The translations under genes and the position numbers were made by a program. The notes under the pieces are model-generated. The model worked only from the letters and a program-made list of their open reading frames with translations, had not been told where the DNA came from and did no database searches. 41,780 nt of DNA from an uncultured Myxococcales bacterium (lineage in GTDB: Bacteria; Myxococcota_A; UBA9042; DTJE01): contig CAINDP010000233.1 of the NCBI GenBank assembly GCA_903847405.1, positions 1-41,780 of the forward strand. Direction: 5' to 3'. Position 1 is the stretch's first letter; each line of letters begins with the position of its first letter. Shown here piece after piece: positions 15,159 to 22,377 of this stretch.

Positions 15159-17078
15159 ATGCCCCTGAAAACGTGTTGCCTCGTCGCGGTGTTTGCTCTT
15201 CTCACCCCGGTGGTGCTGGGTTCGGCCTGCACTTCGGCAGGCACCGAAGTCGCCACGTGCGCCCTCCCGGAATCCCTGTGCGACGGGCGGTGCGTCGACA
15301 CGGCGGTCACCGCGTCCGATTGCGGCGCCTGCGGCAATGCCTGTCCCGCGGGCCAGGCCTGCAACGCCAACGCCTGCGTCGCGGTCTGCCCCGGCGTCCA
15401 GCAGATCTGCGACGGCGCATGCGTGACGACGGAAACCGATCGCCTGCACTGCGGCGACTGTGGTGTCGCCTGCGACGACGGCCAGGCGTGCCGGGACAGC
15501 GAGTGCGTCGTCGACTGCGTCGCCGGGACCTCGCTGTGCGCGGACGGCAAGTGCCACGACGTCGGCAGCGACAACGCCAACTGCGGCGCCTGTACGACAC
15601 GGGACACCACCGATCACGCCTGCCTGGGCGGCACGACCTGCCAGGAGGGCGCCTGCATCGTCCGTTGCGTCGACGGAACGTCGCTGTGCGCCGACGGCAA
15701 GTGCCACGACGTTGGCAGCGACAACGCCCACTGCGGCGACTGCTCCACGCTGGACACCACCGATCACGCCTGCCCGAAGGGCGAAGTCTGCAGCGGCGGC
15801 CTCTGTGTCGCCCAGTGCGTCGAGGGAACGTCGCTGTGCGCCGACGGCAGGTGCCACGACTTCCAGACCGACACCGCCCACTGCGGCGCCTGCTCCACGC
15901 CGGACACCACCGATCACGCCTGTCCGACGGGCGAAGTCTGCAGCGGCGGGCTTTGTGTCCTCTGGTGCGCCGACGGCACGCCGACGTGCGACGACGGCAG
16001 GTGCCATGATTTCCGGAACGACAACGCCAACTGCGGCGCCTGCACGACGCCGGGCACGGTCGACCACGTCTGCCCGGGTGGCCGGGCCTGCCAGGGCGGC
16101 CTGTGCGTCGTCACATGCTCCGCGGGAACGTCGCCGTGCGCCGACGGCACGTGCCACGACTTCCTGACCGACACCGCCAACTGCGGCGAGTGCGACACTC
16201 CGTGCGGCGATGCCTGCGTCCAGGGCAGGTGCACGTGCACCTCCGATACCTGCATCGGGGCCTGGTGCACCGGCGAACATTGCCTGGGCGAGCGCTGCAG
16301 CGGCACCTACTGCATGGGCCCGTACTGCACGGGCACGTACTGCACCGGCAGCAACTGCACGGGCACCGCCTGCACCGGCATGTCCTGCGAGGGCGAAAAC
16401 TGCACGGGTTCCTTTTGCTCAGGCACTGCCTGCACCGGCGACCACTGCTCGGGCGAACGCTGCCTGGGCCAATTCTGCTGGGGTGAGTACTGCACCGGCG
16501 ACCAGTGCACGGGCCCATCCTGCTCGGGCACGTACTGCAATGGCGACCACTGCTCCGGCGACCAGTGCTCCGGCGACCAGTGCACGGGCCAGTCCTGCTC
16601 GGGCACAAACTGCGTCGGCGACCAGTGCTCCGGCGACCAGTGCACGGGCCCGTTCTGCTCGGGCACGCTCTGCAATGGCGACCACTGCTCCGGCGACCTG
16701 TGCACGGGCCCGTCCTGCTCGGGCACGTACTGCAATGGCGACCACTGCTCCGGCGACGAGTGCACGGGCCAGTCCTGCTCGGGCACGAACTGCGTCGGCG
16801 ACCACTGTTCCGGCCTTGGCTGCCAGGGCCAATCCTGCTCGGGCACGAACTGCTTCGGCGACTACTGCTCCGGCAGCCGGTGCACGGGCCAGTTCTGCTC
16901 GGGCGACCAGTGCACGGGCCAGTTCTGCTCGGGCGACCAGTGCACGGGCCAGTCCTGCTCGGGCGACCAGTGCACGGGCCAGTCCTGCTCGGGCGCCCAT
17001 TGCACCGGCGACGACTGCACGGGCACCTACTGCACCGGCCTGGACTGCACCGGGGCCTACTGCAACGCCACGCCCTGA
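15159..17078 (+). CDS. Secreted Cys-rich repeat protein with 56 CxGxx units
   Basis: 639 residues. A signal peptide (MPLKTCCLVAVFALLTPVVL) ends at GSAC, with Cys24 as a possible lipid-attachment site (non-classical lipobox) or a signal peptidase I site before it. Residues 34-119 hold Cys-rich segments of the NCGACGxxC type. Residues 120-359 are four copies plus a short fifth of an exact 50-residue repeat (ADGKCHDVGSDNANCGAC and similar). Residues 360-639 are 56 consecutive five-residue units, Cys-x-Gly-x-x, with no break; only the first and last lack Gly at position 3. Cys makes up one fifth of that region. The start is the ATG at 15159 behind GGGAGGA; a TTG at 15132 is in frame but would place a tail before the signal peptide. 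I recognise no characterised family. A disulfide-rich or metal-binding cell-surface structure is inferred. Confidence 0.85.
   Translation: MPLKTCCLVAVFALLTPVVLGSACTSAGTEVATCALPESLCDGRCVDTAVTASDCGACGNACPAGQACNANACVAVCPGVQQICDGACVTTETDRLHCGDCGVACDDGQACRDSECVVDCVAGTSLCADGKCHDVGSDNANCGACTTRDTTDHACLGGTTCQEGACIVRCVDGTSLCADGKCHDVGSDNAHCGDCSTLDTTDHACPKGEVCSGGLCVAQCVEGTSLCADGRCHDFQTDTAHCGACSTPDTTDHACPTGEVCSGGLCVLWCADGTPTCDDGRCHDFRNDNANCGACTTPGTVDHVCPGGRACQGGLCVVTCSAGTSPCADGTCHDFLTDTANCGECDTPCGDACVQGRCTCTSDTCIGAWCTGEHCLGERCSGTYCMGPYCTGTYCTGSNCTGTACTGMSCEGENCTGSFCSGTACTGDHCSGERCLGQFCWGEYCTGDQCTGPSCSGTYCNGDHCSGDQCSGDQCTGQSCSGTNCVGDQCSGDQCTGPFCSGTLCNGDHCSGDLCTGPSCSGTYCNGDHCSGDECTGQSCSGTNCVGDHCSGLGCQGQSCSGTNCFGDYCSGSRCTGQFCSGDQCTGQFCSGDQCTGQSCSGDQCTGQSCSGAHCTGDDCTGTYCTGLDCTGAYCNATP
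15516..16235 (+). repeat. 150-base (50-residue) Cys-rich tandem repeats
   Basis: Four complete copies and one truncated copy of an exact 50-residue unit inside the Cys-rich protein. Conserved landmarks are the GTSLCADGKCHD start, a D-x-A-(N/H)-CG centre, TTDHAC and the xGGLCV end. Unit length does not drift, pointing to recent tandem duplication. Confidence 0.9.
16236..17075 (+). repeat. 15-base satellite coding for CxGxx, with 30- and 60-base higher-order periods
   Basis: 56 tandem 15-base units run to the stop codon. Between about 16561 and 16860 the copies group into 60-base super-units (four five-residue units); between about 16890 and 17000 they group into 30-base units alternating CTGQ(F/S) and CSGDQ. 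Every reading frame on both strands stays open here because the period is a multiple of three. Confidence 0.95.
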
Positions 17079-17204
17079 GGGCCGCGCCCGTCGCGGCGAA
17101 CCTTGCACCCGCCCACCCCCGCACCCACACCCGCGGGCCCTGTCGCACCCACGTTCCTGGTCAGCGGATGGGAATTGTCGCGTGGACGAGCGGACCGCGG
17201 ATCC

Positions 17205-18500
17205 TTACGGCATCGGGGACGAATAGGTTTCCGTGCCCCAGGCGGCGCACTCGGCCTCGGTCTTGGCCGGGCCGTCCGAGCGGGCGGTCGCGAACTCGCC
17301 GCCGCCCAGACCGCTGAAGGTCGCGACGACGTCGCCCGTGACCCGGTCCGTGACGGTGCCCGAGACCGTCGGGAAGAGGATGAAGATCACGTAGGCCTTC
17401 GTGGCGTCGGTGGCGTCGGACAGCATCGGCGCCGAGTGGTCGCCCACGTCCACGTGCGCCTCGACGCGGTACTTCGCGTTCTGCGCGATCACCACGGCGT
17501 CCCGGGGCACGCACTGGGTCGCCTGCGCGTCCCACCGCCACCCGTCATGGCGCCAGCCCAGTTCGCCGTCGGCGGCCCGGAACGTCTGGAAATCCAGCGC
17601 GCCGTCCCGCTGGATCGCGAGGTCCAGGTAGTCCAGCGTCGTCGAGTCGAAGTGGTAGGTCTGCCAGGCCCACATCACGCCCGCCGCCTTGTCGCCCACC
17701 ACCGCGAAGTCCCAGCCGCCCATGTTGAAGGCCCAGCGTCCCCACGAGTTCTCGCGGTAGCCGTGGCCGTCCAGGGTCAGGACGGTGTCCGTCGCCAGGT
17801 TCGTCAGCGTCCCGGTGACGCGGGTGTAGGGCCAGACCATGTTCACGTTCCAGTGCTCGTCGGCGGGCGACAGTTGCCCCAGCGCCGCGTCGCGAACCGG
17901 AACGAACTGCGCCGCGTTCACCGACAGCGCGGGCCAGCCCTGGGCAACGGTCAGGTCCCAGGCCGCCTTGTCGGTCCGGCCCTCCAGGCGCAGGCGGTTC
18001 GTCGCCGGGTCGGGCGTCATGCGGGCAAAGGACGTCGAGGCCAGCGGTCCCGCCGACAGCGACCGGGCCTGGTCGCCCGCCTGGAAGCCCTCGTAGCCGA
18101 AGTTCACGTACTCGGACGAAATCGTCCCGTCGGGCCAGCGGCCGGCGACCGCCACGTTGGCGCCCTTCGGCACCTGGTTGCCGAACAGGTCGTCCAGCCG
18201 GCGCGGGTTCGCGATCAGGTACCCGATGCTGCCCGTGAAGCCGGCCTTTTCGTCGTGGACCATGAAGTAGTCCCACTCGAAGGACATGCCGTCGAGTTCG
18301 CTGTCGTCCAGGAAGTCCGGGCCCAGCGTATGCCAGCCGGCAAGGCCGTCGCGACCGGCGGGCTCGGCGGCCTCGGCCGGGACGTCGGACAGGACGTCGA
18401 TGGCGTCGGCCGTCCCCGAGGACGCATCGCAGCCCGGGACCAAGGGGGCCAGGACCAGGGCCAGGATCAGTGCGCACGGGCTCACGCCGGGGCGAGTCAC
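17205..18500 (-). CDS. Lipoprotein resembling AttH/carotenoid 1,2-hydratase (lipocalin-like)
   Basis: 431 residues. A signal peptide ends in the lipobox LVPGC (Cys24), followed by a short Ser/Asp/Ala linker. The body contains EWDYFMVHDEKAGFTGSIGY near the start and GHGYRENSWGRWAFNMGGWD in the middle. The latter recalls the H-x-WG region of the AttH/CrtC superfamily, whose members bind or hydrate isoprenoid-like lipids. Assignment is by motif resemblance only and the substrate is unknown. The start is GTG at 18500 with GGAGGG upstream. It has its own promoter, whose -35 overlaps the stop of the upstream GH78 gene, so it may be transcribed both alone and with it. Confidence 0.6.
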   Translation of the reverse strand: MTRPGVSPCALILALVLAPLVPGCDASSGTADAIDVLSDVPAEAAEPAGRDGLAGWHTLGPDFLDDSELDGMSFEWDYFMVHDEKAGFTGSIGYLIANPRRLDDLFGNQVPKGANVAVAGRWPDGTISSEYVNFGYEGFQAGDQARSLSAGPLASTSFARMTPDPATNRLRLEGRTDKAAWDLTVAQGWPALSVNAAQFVPVRDAALGQLSPADEHWNVNMVWPYTRVTGTLTNLATDTVLTLDGHGYRENSWGRWAFNMGGWDFAVVGDKAAGVMWAWQTYHFDSTTLDYLDLAIQRDGALDFQTFRAADGELGWRHDGWRWDAQATQCVPRDAVVIAQNAKYRVEAHVDVGDHSAPMLSDATDATKAYVIFILFPTVSGTVTDRVTGDVVATFSGLGGGEFATARSDGPAKTEAECAAWGTETYSSPMP

Positions 18501-18530
18501 GTTCCCTCCGAAGCGATTGGCAACGGTCGG

Positions 18531-18559
18531 ATGCTAGCCGCCGCGATCCGGGGCGTCAA
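18531..18559 (-). promoter_or_regulatory. Promoter of the AttH-like lipoprotein gene
   Basis: On the minus strand TTGACG (18559-18554), 17-base spacer, TAGCAT (18536-18531). The -35 box contains the TGA stop codon of the GH78 gene. The predicted start near 18524 leaves about 24 bases of leader with GGAGGG. Confidence 0.7.
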
Positions 18560-21039
18560 TCGAGGGCCGGGGCCGACGCTTCCAGCCGGTGCGCGCCGGC
18601 ATTCAGTTCGAAGGCGTGGCGTCCGTCGATTTCGCCCAGGTACCGGCCGCCGCCGACCGTCCGGGCGATCCCGTCCAAAACCACCGCGACGCCGTCCACA
18701 TCGACGGCGTCCCAGGGCGGGGATGCCCGCGGCAGGCCGAAGGTGGCCACCGAGCCCGCGGGGGAATCCAGCGTGGCGGTGAACGCCGCGTCGCCCCGCG
18801 TCATCGCCAGCGTGATTGCACCCTGGGGCGTCGGCGTGACGGTCCTCAGTTCCGTCAACGCCCCCATCTGCGGCAGGATCCGGTACGTCATCCACCCGGG
18901 GGACGTGGGCGCGACGCCGCCCGCATACTGGCTGAGCACCGTCAGCGCGCCGCCCGACCACGCGTGGTTGTACGTGCCCCCGCCGTAGCCCTGCGCGCCG
19001 ATTCCCCAGCCTTCCCACAGCGTCGTCAGCGGGCTGGCGATCTGGTCGGCGAACCGCTGCTTCATGCGGGCCATCGCCTGGTCCGGCGCGTCCATCTGGA
19101 ACAGCGCCTCCAGCACGTACTTTTCCATGTAGGGGCTGGCGTGCTGCTCCACCGCGAACACCTCCCGGAGGGCCGGGAACCGTTCCGGCCCCGCCAGCCC
19201 GGACACCACGGCCAGGGCGTTCGCGCGGTCGTCGGTGGCCCCGGTGTAGGCCGGCGCCCGGTAGGCCGTACCGTTCCAGAAGGCGCCGTCGAAGTGGTCC
19301 CGGATCGCGCCCAGCCGGTCCTGGTACCCGGCCACGTCGGCGTCGTTGCCGGTCAGGCCGGCCATTTCCACGGCACCGCGCAACGCCAGGACATACCAGG
19401 CGTTTTCGCAGACGTCCACGTCGATGTCGTCGCCCCAGTCGGTCCAGTCCCAGTCGCCCGCCCGGTGGACGACCAGGCCGTCGGGGCCCATCTGCCACAG
19501 GGCCATGTAGTCCCGGACGATCGGGTACACCTCCCGGATCGTCGCGGCATCGCCGGTGTGGCGGTAGTACGTCCAGAATCCGTACCAGCCCACGCTGGCC
19601 AGCATCTGGGCGGGCAGTTCCTTCGACCAGGTCCCGTCGTTGAACGGGAAGATCGAATCCGGGTCGGGCAACGAGGAGGGCACCGGCGCGTACAGCGTCC
19701 GATCGGCCCGCCGCCAGTTCGCCAGTTCCCGCATCGCCTTGCGGGCCAGCAGGGGCCCGCGCGCCGCGTCGAACACGTAGAACGACTCGCCCAGCTCGTT
19801 GACCGCGTCGCCCCACCACTGGGCCCGTTCGCGGTCCGGGCAGTCCATGTAGTTGTCCCGCATCGTGATGACCAGGGTGCGCCGGGCCTTTTCCCACAGA
19901 GCGTCCAGCGCGGGGTCGTCGCTGGCGAACGTGCCGACGCTGTCCGCGTCATAGCCGGTTTCCCGGTACTTCAGCGCGTGGATCGTGACGCCCGCAGGTA
20001 CCGCGAACCGCACGTCGTGGCCGTTCATCCATCCGAACGACTCGTATTCCTGCAGGCCTTCCCGGGTGACGTACTCCGCCCGGACGTTCGGCGTGCCGCC
20101 CCCCAGGTAGTTGTCCGTCTGGATGCCGATCGTCAGGCCGGCCGAGGCCGTGATCCGGAGGTACGGCGTGACCTGGGCGTTGTAGGGCAGCGTCGCGACG
20201 ATCGGCTGCCCGTCCGACACCCCCGGCAGGGCCGCCGCGTTCACGAAATCCCGCAGTCCCGAATCCCGCCACTGCGGGATCGGACGGGCCACCAGGTCGT
20301 TCCAGGGGGCCGTCGGCGGCACGCCCAGTTCCGTCGCCGCGTCCCAGGCGGAATCGTCGAAGCCCGCCCCGGTCCACCCCGGGATGTCCAGGCGCGCGTC
20401 GAACCGGACGTTGTGCTCGGACAGCCGGAAGTTCGGCACCCGTCCATCGGTGTCGCCGTACGCGGGATGCCGCAGCACCTTCCAGCCGGCGTCGCCGGCC
20501 TTCAGCACGTCGTCGGCCCGCAGCTCGAACACCAGCCCGGCGCGCCCGCTGCTGTTGTGCGAAAACCCCGCCTTTCCCCAGTACCAGACCAGGACGGCGA
20601 CGGTGTTCTCCCCGGCGCGCAGGTGCGGCGCCAGGTCCAGTTCGTCGAAGTACGTGTCCCGGGGCGTAGGGCCCCGCTTCAACTGGCCCTCGAAGACGAC
20701 CAGGTCCCCGTTGACCCACAGCCAGTACTTGCTGTCGCAGGCCATCCGGACCCGGGCGGTGGTCGGCGCCTTGTCCAGCGTCACCGCGGTCCGGAAGGCG
20801 ATCCACTGGTTCGGCGTCGATTCGTCCTGCAGGCCGATCCACTGCGCCTGCCAGGGCGCCGTCGCCGCATCGGGCCCGGCGTCCGCGTCCCCCCCGGGAA
20901 CCTCCGGGGCCGGAGCGTCGGCCGAAGGCACGTCGGCCAGGTCGGCCCCCGGGTCGGCGCGGCCCCGGGAGCAGCCCGTCCAGGCAACCTGGGCTGCAAC
21001 GCAGGCAAGGAGGATCGGAAGCAGGATTCGCGTGACCAT
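18556..21039 (-). CDS. GH78-type alpha-L-rhamnosidase lipoprotein
   Basis: 827 residues. A signal peptide (MVTRILLPILLACVAAQVAW) ends in TGC with Cys23 as the likely lipid site, followed by an Asp/Pro-rich linker. A jelly-roll region (SKYWLWVNGDLVVFEG; GENTVAVLVWYWG) precedes the (alpha/alpha)6 barrel. Family signatures are MDCPDRERAQWWGDAVNE near residue 398 with the acidic general-acid site, DWDWTDWG, TLWEGWG near residue 674 with the general base Glu, and GTYNHAWSGG. GH78 enzymes release L-rhamnose from plant or bacterial polysaccharides and glycosides. The lipid anchor places it on the cell envelope. The start ATG at 21039 is chosen because the signal peptide begins there; a longer version has no ribosome-binding site. 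Confidence 0.88.
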   Translation of the reverse strand: MVTRILLPILLACVAAQVAWTGCSRGRADPGADLADVPSADAPAPEVPGGDADAGPDAATAPWQAQWIGLQDESTPNQWIAFRTAVTLDKAPTTARVRMACDSKYWLWVNGDLVVFEGQLKRGPTPRDTYFDELDLAPHLRAGENTVAVLVWYWGKAGFSHNSSGRAGLVFELRADDVLKAGDAGWKVLRHPAYGDTDGRVPNFRLSEHNVRFDARLDIPGWTGAGFDDSAWDAATELGVPPTAPWNDLVARPIPQWRDSGLRDFVNAAALPGVSDGQPIVATLPYNAQVTPYLRITASAGLTIGIQTDNYLGGGTPNVRAEYVTREGLQEYESFGWMNGHDVRFAVPAGVTIHALKYRETGYDADSVGTFASDDPALDALWEKARRTLVITMRDNYMDCPDRERAQWWGDAVNELGESFYVFDAARGPLLARKAMRELANWRRADRTLYAPVPSSLPDPDSIFPFNDGTWSKELPAQMLASVGWYGFWTYYRHTGDAATIREVYPIVRDYMALWQMGPDGLVVHRAGDWDWTDWGDDIDVDVCENAWYVLALRGAVEMAGLTGNDADVAGYQDRLGAIRDHFDGAFWNGTAYRAPAYTGATDDRANALAVVSGLAGPERFPALREVFAVEQHASPYMEKYVLEALFQMDAPDQAMARMKQRFADQIASPLTTLWEGWGIGAQGYGGGTYNHAWSGGALTVLSQYAGGVAPTSPGWMTYRILPQMGALTELRTVTPTPQGAITLAMTRGDAAFTATLDSPAGSVATFGLPRASPPWDAVDVDGVAVVLDGIARTVGGGRYLGEIDGRHAFELNAGAHRLEASAPALD

Positions 21040-21061
21040 CGGGACCCCCACCATCACGGCG

Positions 21062-21091
21062 ATTGTAACGGGGGGAGCTGATCTGTAGCAT
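21062..21091 (+). promoter_or_regulatory. Divergent promoter region between the GH78 and protease genes
   Basis: On the plus strand TTGTAA (21063-21068), 17-base spacer and TAGCAT (21086-21091) fit a promoter for the protease. On the minus strand TACAAT (21067-21062) is a good -10 for the GH78 gene and overlaps the plus-strand -35, so the two promoters would compete. Confidence 0.5.
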
Positions 21092-21141
21092 CCCCGGTGC
21101 GCGCGGCGGGACGGACTCGCCGCGATGGAGGAAGGACGACG

Positions 21142-22362
21142 ATGCGAACCCTGCCGGCTCTGGCGACTGCGATGCTGCTCCTGGGCGGGTGCCAGCCCGG
21201 GATCGACCTGCCGCCGGAGGTCGCGGCCCGGACCGGCGCGATCATCGGGGGGACCAAGGAATCGGCCCACCCGGCCGTCGGATGCCTGGTGATGATGGTG
21301 GGCGGGGGCGCGGGGATCTGCTCCGGCACGCTGATCACCCCGCGGATCGTCCTGACCGCCGCCCACTGCGTGTCGGGGTCCGACAGCCCGACCCCGTTCA
21401 CGTTCATCACCGGCCCCGACGTCAACACGGGCCAGCAGTACCCGGTCCTGGACTTCGAGGCGAACCCGGCCTGGGAGCCGGACCACGTCGAATCCCACTA
21501 CGGCCAGCAGATCCAGATCGGGTGGCACGACGTGGGCGTCGTGGTCCTGGAGGATGCGGTCCCGGGCATCGACCCGGTACCGTTCCGCACCGAAAGCCTG
21601 GACAACATGACCGGCATGTATGCGACCTGGGTCGGGTACGGGAAGACCTCCACGAACCAGAACGTGTCCTACGACACCGGCATCAAGTACAAGGCCGTCA
21701 TGATGATCGCGGACATGTGGCCCCAGGGCTACATCAACCTGCCCGACACCCGCAACGGAAGCCCGTTGATCAACACCTGCAGCGGCGACTCGGGCGGGCC
21801 GTCCTTCCTGAAGATGCAGGGGGTCGAGCAGATCGCCGGACTGGTGTCCTCGGGCGACCAGAACTGCACCCAGATGGGCTACTCGACGCGCGTGGACACC
21901 AACGTCGACTGGATCGAATCGATGATCCTGAAGTACGACCCGACCTGGACGCCGCCGAACTGCGGCGACGGGACGTGCGGGCCCGGCGAAACGAAGAAGC
22001 TGTGCGCGGCGGACTGCGCCCCGGCGCCCGTCGGCCCGGTCTGTGGCAACGGCACCTGCGAGGACGGCGAAACGACCGAAAACTGCGTGGCCGACTGCCC
22101 CGCGCCGGTCGTCGTCCCGGTCTGCGACAACGGAACCTGCGAGGACGGCGAGGACTGCACGGGCTGCCCGGGGGACTGCGGGGAGTGCCCGACGCCCGAG
22201 TCGACCGATCCCGAACTGGCGGCGACGACGGACGTCGAAACGCCCGCGAAGGGACAGGCCAGCGGCGGCTGTGCCGCGGGGATGGCGGGAGCGGCGGGGG
22301 CGGGGGCCTGGCTGCCGATTGCCGGGTTCCTGCTGGCGTGGGCGCGGCGGCGACGGTCCTGA
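21142..22362 (+). CDS. Trypsin-like serine protease lipoprotein with CGDGTC repeats and MYXO-CTERM tail
   Basis: 406 residues. The lipobox LLGGC gives lipid Cys17. The chymotrypsin-fold domain begins IIGGTKESAHP (zymogen-type N-terminus) and carries the triad: His in LTAAHC, Asp in HDVGVVVLED and Ser in CSGDSGGP. Then come three Cys-rich repeats of the form CG(D/N)GTCxxGE, and a C-terminal GGCAAGMAGAAGAGAW, a hydrophobic helix and RRRR. That tail matches the MYXO-CTERM sorting signal, so the protein would be lipidated at one end and processed or anchored at the other. The start ATG at 21142 follows GGAGGAAGG. It is convergent with the GH35-like gene, 15 bases apart. Confidence 0.93.
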   Translation: MRTLPALATAMLLLGGCQPGIDLPPEVAARTGAIIGGTKESAHPAVGCLVMMVGGGAGICSGTLITPRIVLTAAHCVSGSDSPTPFTFITGPDVNTGQQYPVLDFEANPAWEPDHVESHYGQQIQIGWHDVGVVVLEDAVPGIDPVPFRTESLDNMTGMYATWVGYGKTSTNQNVSYDTGIKYKAVMMIADMWPQGYINLPDTRNGSPLINTCSGDSGGPSFLKMQGVEQIAGLVSSGDQNCTQMGYSTRVDTNVDWIESMILKYDPTWTPPNCGDGTCGPGETKKLCAADCAPAPVGPVCGNGTCEDGETTENCVADCPAPVVVPVCDNGTCEDGEDCTGCPGDCGECPTPESTDPELAATTDVETPAKGQASGGCAAGMAGAAGAGAWLPIAGFLLAWARRRRS

Positions 22363-22377
22363 TCCGGCGGGCGGGCG

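Noticed and set aside
16236-17075. CRISPR-like array
   Set aside because: The repeats are contiguous 15-base coding units with no unique spacers of constant length, inside a clear gene.
16111-17148. Long open frames on the minus strand and other frames across the CxGxx array
   Set aside because: A 15-base period keeps every frame open. The plus-strand frame has the signal peptide, ribosome-binding site and Cys register; the others have none.
21040-21528. N-terminal extension of the GH78 gene
   Set aside because: It lies opposite the divergent protease gene, precedes a good signal peptide and has no ribosome-binding site.
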